NCBI GenBank assembly: GCA_022447335.1
Contig: JAKVCF010000036.1
Span: forward strand, 1 to 18,260
Source of the DNA: Planctomycetota bacterium
GTDB lineage: Bacteria > Planctomycetota > UBA1135
DNA length: 18,260 bases
Direction: 5' to 3'
Shown: positions 1 through 8,061 of the stretch, one piece after another
Position numbering within the stretch: position 1 is the stretch's first letter
How the letters are laid out: each line of letters begins with the position of its first letter
The notes under the pieces: generated by a model
The model's input: only the letters and a program-made list of their open reading frames with translations
Told to the model about the DNA's origin: nothing
The model's database searches: none
Translations under genes and position numbers: made by a program

Positions 1-992
1 CCGGAAACCGGGTCAATCTCAATGGCCTCGAGACCGCCCACCAACGCGACCATCGCATTAGCTTCGGCCAGCATGTCAGCAGCCTTATGAGCGTCCGCCG
101 AAACCACGTAGACCACGTTCTCGAATCCGTGCTCCGAAGCCCAACGCATGCCATGCGCAACGTCGGTCGCACTCGGACAGGACAACCAGAGGCGCATATC
201 ACCATTCAGGATGTGAACCAAGCCGCGCTGCGAATCGTCGAGATCTTCCTCTGAGATCAGCCCCTTACCCGGATAGTCCGCGCCGAAGCGCACGAAGCCG
301 CCCGCGTTGTCATTGCTGTCCCCATCGTCATCTGAGCTGTCCGACTCATCGCCCGCAGAGGTCGCGTCGGAATCGGCGGCTCGCTTGTCGATAAGCTCTT
401 GGCCCTTGCGACGCAGAGCGTCGATAAGCGCCTCCTCGGCTTCACGAAGCTCGGCCATCTGAGCGCTGCGACTCCAGCCAAAGCGTGGGCCGATCGCGAT
501 CTTCATACCCATACCTTCACCAAGGGCCATCTGCTCAACGGTCATCCCGCGCGGAGCAACGATCTGGCCCATACCACCGATCACGGTGTTATTGCCCGGA
601 ATCACTCCCAGTGCGGTGACACCACTGCGCAGCTCGTTCTCGAAGAAGGAGGACACAGGGTCTATCGAATCCGCAACATCAAGGAAGGGGGCGACCGGAA
701 CATTTTCGTTCGGGCGGTCCATCCCATTCGAGGTATGAGCCTCGTGGAAGCCGGCGAAGAGCACCGCATCTGGATGCTCGTGGAGCAGCACATCGAAGGG
801 AATTTCAAGGTCCGGGCCGCCGATCGCAACAATGCGACCATTCTGCACGACAACCGTGCCGTTCTCAATGATCTGGCCGGGTCCAGTGATGACCTTGCCA
901 GCACGCACTGCAACGGCACCATCCTGAGCGACGGCGGGCACAGCGAGTAAGCCAAGAGCCAGGGCAGAGAAGAGGAGTCGGAAGTGAATCAT
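1..992 (-). CDS. Secreted amidohydrolase-like protein (partial, 3' end beyond window)
   Basis: The frame is open from an ATG at 992 to the window edge: 330 codons, with the C-terminus missing. A Sec signal peptide is visible at residues 1-22 (hydrophobic core, then VPAVAQ). The next ~60 residues match the small beta-sandwich of metal-dependent amidohydrolases of the imidazolonepropionase-related group, followed by a GVTALGVIPG segment and a GGMGQIV segment typical of that group. At the first metal site the usual DxHxH reads EAHTS, so one His is kept and the second is Ser. The strand that normally gives IHAHR reads LSCPSATD, also without His. Residues 207-229 form a Ser/Asp-rich acidic linker. 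A GGAG lies 4 nt upstream of the start, and the gene is 27 bp downstream of the previous one, as the last visible member of the operon. Fold is fairly sure; hydrolytic activity is doubtful and the substrate is unknown. Confidence 0.8.
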   Translation of the reverse strand, partial: MIHFRLLFSALALGLLAVPAVAQDGAVAVRAGKVITGPGQIIENGTVVVQNGRIVAIGGPDLEIPFDVLLHEHPDAVLFAGFHEAHTSNGMDRPNENVPVAPFLDVADSIDPVSSFFENELRSGVTALGVIPGNNTVIGGMGQIVAPRGMTVEQMALGEGMGMKIAIGPRFGWSRSAQMAELREAEEALIDALRRKGQELIDKRAADSDATSAGDESDSSDDDGDSNDNAGGFVRFGADYPGKGLISEEDLDDSQRGLVHILNGDMRLWLSCPSATDVAHGMRWASEHGFENVVYVVSADAHKAADMLAEANAMVALVGGLEAIEIDPVS

Positions 993-1019
993 GGTCTCCA
1001 AAGTGCTAGACAATGAGAA

Positions 1020-2615
1020 TCAACGGTTGTCGACGACGATCTCGCCGTCCACGACGACGAGTAAGGGGCGAGAGGAGTGCTCGAGCGGGTCGCCCGACCA
1101 GAGAACCAGGTCAGCGTCCTTCCCGACTTCGACCGAACCAACTCGGTCTTGGACCCCACACAGCACAGCGGCTCGTGAGGTGATGGAAGTAATAGCCTGG
1201 TCACGTGGCAGTCCATAAGCCACAGCACGACGAGCTTGGTGAATCAAGCTGGACTCGGTTGAGATCGAATCATGAGCTTCCGCTCCACCAATCGCCATCT
1301 GAACGCCAGCCTTATGCAACAGCGCAGGCAAAGCCGGAGTCGACTGGTCACCTTCGCTGAAGCGACCATTTTGCAAGCCACGAGCCAGCTCCTTCCCACC
1401 AATGGTTAGCACAACATCGCGCACCAACTCATGCTCCGGCAGCATCGGGTTGACCTCTTCCTCGTGGTCGTGTTCGTGATGAAGTGGATCATCATGATCG
1501 ACCGGAATGCCCCACTCGTCTCGCTCTTCTTCGTGGAAGAAAACACTCAACCCATCAACTTCGCACTCGTGGTGGTGCGGGAAAACCGGGAAGGCGCCCA
1601 CTTCTGCAACGAAGGCATCTTCATGCAGGTGCTCACAGCAAATTTCCGGAGGAGCAGCCCAAAAGCGCATCTCTTCCAGTGACGGGCCGCGCGAGATTGC
1701 ACGCTGAGCCGTGTCATAGCCCGGCCCAGCCACGACAGGGATGCGGGCCTTGGCGAGCATTTGAGCCGCACGATAAGCCTCGGTGCCCTCTTCGATCACG
1801 AAGCCCGGCCATTGGAACTCGGCAGCAAGACGCAACGCGGTCTGCACGTCATTATTCCGACGGGCGTGCACACGGATCGGGATCTCGCCGCGCATAGCGG
1901 CAAGCACGACCTCGTAGTCAGCATGATATTCCACGCTCCCAGCCTCTCGCGCCTCTGCATAGCGCATCGCGCTATAGAAGGTGCTTCGAATCGACCAGAC
2001 TGTGCCCATGCGCGTGGTCGGACGACGAATAAAATAGCTATTCGGCACACGGTTCGGCCCGCGGTTTCCAATCGCAACATCGTTACCGAGACTGATCTTC
2101 AGCGCGGCAGCATCGTTCATCATGCGTGCGGCCGATCCTTCTTCAGCAAAAAGGTCGACAGACTCACCTCCAGCTGTCTTCACAATTGCGGCCAGACCAC
2201 CGAAGGCGTTCAGCGAATCCGGAGTCAGAAAAGCTGTGGTCACTCCTTCCGAAGCAGCGCGGCCAAATGCCGGCGCGTCGAGATCAATAGTGGCCGCAAG
2301 CTTCAACCCTGCGGTAGTCTCACGCGACTGCTCGACGGTGTCATCGTCCACCGCCATATAGCTGAAAGCATCGACCAAACCTGGAGTCGCGTGAACTCCT
2401 TCGATTTTGATCGCACCGTCGGGCGCATCCTTGCCTGGCAAGATCTGACTAATCTTGCCGTCCGCCACTGTAATGACAACGTTCTCCCACACTTTGCCGC
2501 TGCCATCGTGCAGATAGTCAACGACGTAGGACGAAACCTGAGGACGCCGCAACTCGTCCGGCGTATCCGCGGAAGTAAAGAGAAGTAGCGAGGAAAGGAG
2601 TGGGGTGAGAAACAT
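1020..2615 (-). CDS. Secreted amidohydrolase-like protein with His-rich insert
   Basis: 531 residues, starting at an ATG preceded by GGAG at 6 nt spacing. A short signal peptide (residues 1-16) is followed by the N-terminal beta-sandwich (VVITVADGKISQILPG) and a TIM-barrel region. The C-terminal signature GSVEVGKDADLVLWSGDP is classic for imidazolonepropionase-related amidohydrolases. Metal ligands look mostly lost: the first-strand motif is VDAFSYM instead of DxHxH, the later strand is VIEEGTEAY without His, and the last is AIGGAEAHD rather than GTDA. Only IPIRVHARRNND (His250) keeps the expected His. Residues 326-395 form an unusual insert with 12 His, 3 Cys and many Asp/Glu. The stop of the upstream gene is 3 bp away, so co-translation is likely. 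Either a non-catalytic paralogue or an enzyme using other ligands; substrate unknown. Confidence 0.85.
   Translation of the reverse strand: MFLTPLLSSLLLFTSADTPDELRRPQVSSYVVDYLHDGSGKVWENVVITVADGKISQILPGKDAPDGAIKIEGVHATPGLVDAFSYMAVDDDTVEQSRETTAGLKLAATIDLDAPAFGRAASEGVTTAFLTPDSLNAFGGLAAIVKTAGGESVDLFAEEGSAARMMNDAAALKISLGNDVAIGNRGPNRVPNSYFIRRPTTRMGTVWSIRSTFYSAMRYAEAREAGSVEYHADYEVVLAAMRGEIPIRVHARRNNDVQTALRLAAEFQWPGFVIEEGTEAYRAAQMLAKARIPVVAGPGYDTAQRAISRGPSLEEMRFWAAPPEICCEHLHEDAFVAEVGAFPVFPHHHECEVDGLSVFFHEEERDEWGIPVDHDDPLHHEHDHEEEVNPMLPEHELVRDVVLTIGGKELARGLQNGRFSEGDQSTPALPALLHKAGVQMAIGGAEAHDSISTESSLIHQARRAVAYGLPRDQAITSITSRAAVLCGVQDRVGSVEVGKDADLVLWSGDPLEHSSRPLLVVVDGEIVVDNR
1431..1640 (-). other. His/Cys/acidic-rich insert within the amidohydrolase-like gene
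   Basis: This stretch encodes residues 326-395 of the 531-residue protein. It contains His329, 331, 347-349, 361, 374, 379, 380, 382, 384 and 395, Cys326, 327 and 351, and dense Asp/Glu. The three flanking paralogues have no comparable segment. The composition suggests metal binding (Zn, Ni, Co or Cu) in the periplasm; that role is inference. Confidence 0.6.
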
Positions 2616-2618
2616 GGA

Positions 2619-3713
2619 TTACTCCGAATCAGCGGATCGGTGTACCGCGATACCGTTGATCAGAACAGCGCGAATCTTTGCTGAAGGATCGAGCGGATGA
2701 GCCGACCACAGCACTAGGTCGGCTCGGCGGCCCTTTCCAATGGCACCGACTTGGTCAGTTCCGAGGAAGTCGGCTGCATGACTAGTAATCGAAGCCATTG
2801 CGGCCTCCGGATCACCAGTCAGGCGGGACATGGTGGCAGCGGCACGGCGCAAATCACCGGGTTGGCGCGCACCGCTCGGACTCCAAGTCCCAAACACGAT
2901 TTTCACTCCGGCCTTGTGCAGGCGCTTGAGAGTTTCAAGGCCGCGCGGGGTCCAGGCACCGATGCCAGGAATGGGCATACCAGCGACCTCGCCTTTCAGT
3001 TCGCCGCCGTAAGAAGCGGGGTCACCCCACATCATCCAACGAATGTCGATATCTTTACCAAGAGACCTGCGCACCGAGCGGATCGCCGATGCGTCATCGA
3101 CATGTGCCAGCACGCCGCGATCAGCGACGCCAGGAATGCGCGCCGTATCAGCAACTTCAAACAGCTCAATAGCGCCAGCTAGGCTGCTCGGACCAAAAGC
3201 CGAATCGCCAACGCGGCTCAAGACGAGCGAAAGTGCCTGACGAGTGCGGCTTGCGAGCATACGGCCTTCCCCACCACTAGCGACTAGTGCACCCCAACCA
3301 GCCTGAATGTTGTTTGGCTGCGGCAGGATGTGCACCGAAGTAATCCCCGCTTCACAAAGTTCGGTCCAATCCTGATGACCGAGGTCAACGGCGTCGTAAG
3401 CACGGAGCATCGGTGTCATTACACGCGAGTCTTCCTGAGCCGGAGCATCGGTTCCGTAGGCACTGAAGGCGTCGACAAAGCCCGGAGCTAGGACACCGTC
3501 AAGCTTCCAGCGCCGAGCGCCGCTCGGCAATTCGAGATCGGTACCCACTCCCAAAATGCGGCCATCCTGGATCAGCACGGTCTGACCTTCAGCGGCAGAC
3601 CCATCAGGTAGCACCACTTGGGTTGGCTGCAATGCCCAGATCAGCCCTTGCGATTTGGCTTGCTGTGCAGGAAGCGCGGGAGCGAATGCGAGAAGGTATG
3701 TTGCGAGAATCAC
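2619..3713 (-). CDS. Secreted amidohydrolase-like protein (degenerate metal site)
   Basis: 364 residues from a GTG at 3713. I prefer this to an in-frame TTG at 3758 because it starts directly with a clean signal peptide (residues 1-17, ending ALPAQQ) and sits 4 bp after the upstream stop; the TTG would overlap the upstream gene by 41 bp. N-terminal strands (TVLIQDGRILGVG) and the C-terminal signature GAIGKGRRADLVLWSAHPLD place it in the imidazolonepropionase-related amidohydrolases. It is shorter than a typical member (~400-450 residues). The first metal motif is VDAFSAYG with neither His; the last is VFGTWSPS where Asp is expected; LAHVDDASAI (His204) keeps a His. The stop is 3 bp from the next gene's start. 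Probably non-catalytic or altered; function unknown. Confidence 0.8.
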   Translation of the reverse strand: MILATYLLAFAPALPAQQAKSQGLIWALQPTQVVLPDGSAAEGQTVLIQDGRILGVGTDLELPSGARRWKLDGVLAPGFVDAFSAYGTDAPAQEDSRVMTPMLRAYDAVDLGHQDWTELCEAGITSVHILPQPNNIQAGWGALVASGGEGRMLASRTRQALSLVLSRVGDSAFGPSSLAGAIELFEVADTARIPGVADRGVLAHVDDASAIRSVRRSLGKDIDIRWMMWGDPASYGGELKGEVAGMPIPGIGAWTPRGLETLKRLHKAGVKIVFGTWSPSGARQPGDLRRAAATMSRLTGDPEAAMASITSHAADFLGTDQVGAIGKGRRADLVLWSAHPLDPSAKIRAVLINGIAVHRSADSE

Positions 3714-3717
3714 CGCG

Positions 3718-5094
3718 TCACTTGGGCTGGTGGGAACGGAACACGCCTGAGGCGTCAAAGGGATGCGCGCCGCCGAACAAGATCATCGATCCGCTCGCAC
3801 CGCGCTGTAACGCGCCGGCCTGGCCTGACAGACCAAGCAGATTGGCGGGCGTACTGGTGAGAGCCCTCCAAACTTCGTCCTGATCGACACCCGCCGCGAC
3901 AAGTTCACCGGCAAGGGTGAGAAGCATTGGGCCAAGGTCACGCCCACCCGAACCCAATGCCACATCGACGCCAGCTTTGCGATAGGCCAGGAACTCCTCG
4001 GCGAGGGCGTCATCGCCCGCGAGCTGTCGCGAAAGGTCAAGCACTACACCAATGCCATGATCGGCAAGCGAGTCGGCATAGGCCTCACCACCAATCGCGT
4101 TCACCAATACCAGATCGAGATTGTGCTCTTCGACAAGCTCAACCGCCACAGCGACCACCCACTCACTGTCAGCCTGAATGCGAACACGCAGCTTACCGTC
4201 GATAGCGTCGAGAATCAGATCGCCCGCTACATTACGACGTGGCGAAGCGGGACGCTTGGGACGCTTGGGACGCTTGTCGTCCTTCTTTTTCCCGCTGCTC
4301 TTAGGATCTTCGGCACGGGCATTTCCGCCCTTCTTGCCATCTTTCTTCTGCTCTTCAAGATACTTCGCAAAGCTCTCTTCGTACTTCTTCAGGTCTTCCT
4401 CGTACTTATCGAGCTTCTCTTCGTAATCATCGCGCGAATCGCGCAACGCCACGGCGTTGTCAAAAGCAGTCTTCAAATCCTGTGCACGAATCTGTGCAGC
4501 CGACCCCGATCCCGTACCGGCGAAATCAAGCCAATCGTCGCCGATCGCGTAAGGAAGGTCATTGACCGAGAAGCCGGTGACGACACCCAAACCGCGCTGC
4601 AAATTGCCATCAGTGCGGCCAAGATAGACGAAGCCCACACCGGAGTTGCGCAGCGCATCAACGCGCGCCGCCAATGCGGCATCGGCACCAGGCACCATGA
4701 CCGGCAGGTCCTCAGCGATACGCGACTGTGGAAGAGGGCGACGACCTCCATCGCGACCAGCCATCGGTAACCCCGACCAAGCATCAACCAACGAGGGGGC
4801 AAGTGTGCCCTTCACCTTGATGATGTTCGGCTTTTGCGTGCCAAAAACTGTTGACCTAGCAGGCGGAGCCGTGGTCGAGATGCGAGCAATCACACCCTTG
4901 TCAAGCGATACGAATGCCGGCGACAGAACACGACCACCTGGCAACCAGCAGGCATCTGCTTGAATGGTGTAAGTCCTCTCATAACCGCCTGCTGCGGCTT
5001 CTTGAGAAGTAGCTGTCGACACTGGGCCGGCAACGGCGACCAAGATGGCCAGCGCTGCCGCCGGGAGAGGAAGATGGCGGAAGAAGGGACTCAC
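3718..5094 (-). CDS. Secreted amidohydrolase-like protein with coiled-coil and basic linker
   Basis: 458 residues if begun at GTG 5094, which gives a well-formed signal peptide (MSPFFRHLPLPAAALAILV, cleavage near TATSQEA). An ATG at 5169 adds 25 residues of unconvincing sequence and would leave only 16 bp to the divergent lpxA. The beta-sandwich and barrel segments match the neighbouring paralogues (VKGTLAPSLVDAWSG, AGVDVALGSGGRD, TPANLLGLSG). All recognisable metal-ligand positions are changed: DAWSG for DxHxH, RIQAD where IHA is usual, and GSGGRD for GTD. Residues about 220-250 form a charged helix with repeated YEE/KYEE units, a likely coiled coil, followed by a Lys/Arg-rich linker with KRPKRPKRP. 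It is the first gene of the four-gene operon. Likely a structural or binding paralogue rather than an active hydrolase. Confidence 0.75.
   Translation of the reverse strand: MSPFFRHLPLPAAALAILVAVAGPVSTATSQEAAAGGYERTYTIQADACWLPGGRVLSPAFVSLDKGVIARISTTAPPARSTVFGTQKPNIIKVKGTLAPSLVDAWSGLPMAGRDGGRRPLPQSRIAEDLPVMVPGADAALAARVDALRNSGVGFVYLGRTDGNLQRGLGVVTGFSVNDLPYAIGDDWLDFAGTGSGSAAQIRAQDLKTAFDNAVALRDSRDDYEEKLDKYEEDLKKYEESFAKYLEEQKKDGKKGGNARAEDPKSSGKKKDDKRPKRPKRPASPRRNVAGDLILDAIDGKLRVRIQADSEWVVAVAVELVEEHNLDLVLVNAIGGEAYADSLADHGIGVVLDLSRQLAGDDALAEEFLAYRKAGVDVALGSGGRDLGPMLLTLAGELVAAGVDQDEVWRALTSTPANLLGLSGQAGALQRGASGSMILFGGAHPFDASGVFRSHQPK
4234..4437 (-). other. Coiled-coil plus basic linker segment
   Basis: This stretch encodes about 68 residues of the first amidohydrolase-like protein: a helix rich in Glu, Lys and Tyr (YEEKLDKYEEDLKKYEESF) and then a low-complexity linker of Lys, Arg, Pro, Gly and Ser. 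Related family members often carry a shorter charged helix at this place in the barrel; the basic extension is the unusual part. Confidence 0.55.
4251..4277. repeat. Three tandem copies of a 9-bp unit
   Basis: The unit gacgcttgg occurs three times in a row (the last copy ends in t). On the minus strand it encodes the KRP-KRP-KRP part of the basic linker. It looks like replication-slippage expansion inside a low-complexity region. Confidence 0.85.
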
Positions 5095-5185
5095 GGAGCG
5101 AGGGATCCCGAACCTATTTGAAGGGTCCGGGCCCGAGGATACGGAGCAGCGTCGCGATGTTCGAAGCATTTTCTATCCTTAGCCC

Positions 5186-5976
5186 ATGGAAACAAAGGAG
5201 ACCGCTGTTCATCCCACGGCCGTAGTGATGCCTGGAGCTGAGTTAGGTCAGGGTGTAGAGGTCGGCCCCTATGTCGTGATCGAACCCGGGGTTGTAGTCG
5301 GTGACCGCTGTCGCATACACCCTTTTGCGCGCCTTTGCGGACGCACACAGATCGGCGTAGAGACTACAGTCGGGTCCGGCTCAGTCCTTGGATCCGACCC
5401 CCAAGATAAGGCATACACAGGAGAATCTACAAGTGTGGAAATAGGCTCTCAGTGTATTTTGCACGAGTACGTGACAATCCACCGGGCGACCGAAGAGGGG
5501 GTCACCCGGGTCGGAAACGGGGTGGTAATGATGACTGGTTCTCATGTAGGGCACAACGCCACCGTCGAGGACCAAGTCGTAATGGTCAATCAGAGCGCGG
5601 TCGCTGGTCACGCACGCGTCGGAGAGCGCGCCTTTCTTTCGATGGGCTCGGCCGTGCACCAATTCGGACAAATCGGACGACTTACCCTGATCGGCGGCGG
5701 CTGCATGGTGACGCAAGACGCCCCACCTTTTTCGATCGTCGTCGGAAACTACCCGGTCGTGTGGCGAGGGCCCAACGCGGTTGGACTCAAGCGTGCGGGA
5801 TTTTCTGACGAGAAGCGCAGCGCAATTCGCCACGCTCTCTTCGCTATCTTCAGACACTCGGATGGCACCCAAGCTGGCGCGAGCGCCCTTCTCGACCACA
5901 AGGTGCCCGAAGTCCTCGAACTGGCGCGCTTCGTACTCGACTCCCCGCGTGGAGTTTGCGCAGCCTCTCGCAAAGC

Positions 5977-5980
<4 letters not shown>
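5186..5980 (+). CDS. lpxA: UDP-N-acetylglucosamine acyltransferase
   Basis: LpxA attaches a 3-hydroxyacyl chain from acyl carrier protein to UDP-GlcNAc, the first cytoplasmic step of lipid A synthesis. The 264 residues match the family length (262 in E. coli). The N-terminal two thirds are hexapeptide repeats of a left-handed beta-helix (VHPTAVV, VGPYVVI, VEIGSQC, TRVGNG). Catalytic-region residues are present: His120 and His123 in SHVGHNATV (E. coli His122/His125), AGHARV (His141), AVHQF (His158), and Asp71 near SDPQDKAY. The C-terminal helical domain includes GLKRAGFS, as in E. coli. No clear Shine-Dalgarno precedes the ATG. The gene stands apart from the usual lpxD-fabZ-lpxA group; its stop overlaps the acetyl-CoA synthetase start, so the two are probably co-translated. 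It is divergent from the amidohydrolase operon. Confidence 0.95.
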
Positions 5981-7947
<1,967 letters not shown>

Positions 7948-7959
7948 CCCAATTCAGAC

Positions 7960-7985
7960 TGAGACCCTTCTGAAATGAAGGCTCA
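7960..7985 (+). terminator. Possible terminator hairpin after acsA
   Basis: A stem of TGAG+CCTTC pairs with GAAGG+CTCA around loop TGAAAT, with a 2-nt AC bulge, starting 12 nt after the acsA stop. There is no T-tract directly after it, so it could be a weak or factor-assisted terminator, or chance. The 114 bp gap to the next gene holds no other clear element. Confidence 0.3.
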
Positions 7986-8061
7986 CAATCGGGGAACACC
8001 TTTTCGAGGTACACTCTCCTATTAAGCAGCGTCTATTTGGCGCTAAGTAAGCACTGTTGCG

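Noticed and set aside
399..950. 183-residue open frame on the plus strand
   Set aside because: It is antisense to a gene with signal peptide and family motifs; its His/Asn-rich translation shows no domain.
1761..2588. 275-residue open frame on the plus strand
   Set aside because: Antisense shadow of the His-insert amidohydrolase-like gene; no recognisable fold or start signal.
4057..4770. 237-residue plus-strand frame with hydrophobic stretches
   Set aside because: Antisense of the coiled-coil gene; the hydrophobic runs are the complement of Lys/Glu codons.
5956..5976. TTG start for acsA
   Set aside because: ATG 5977 gives the expected length and an ATGA overlap with lpxA.
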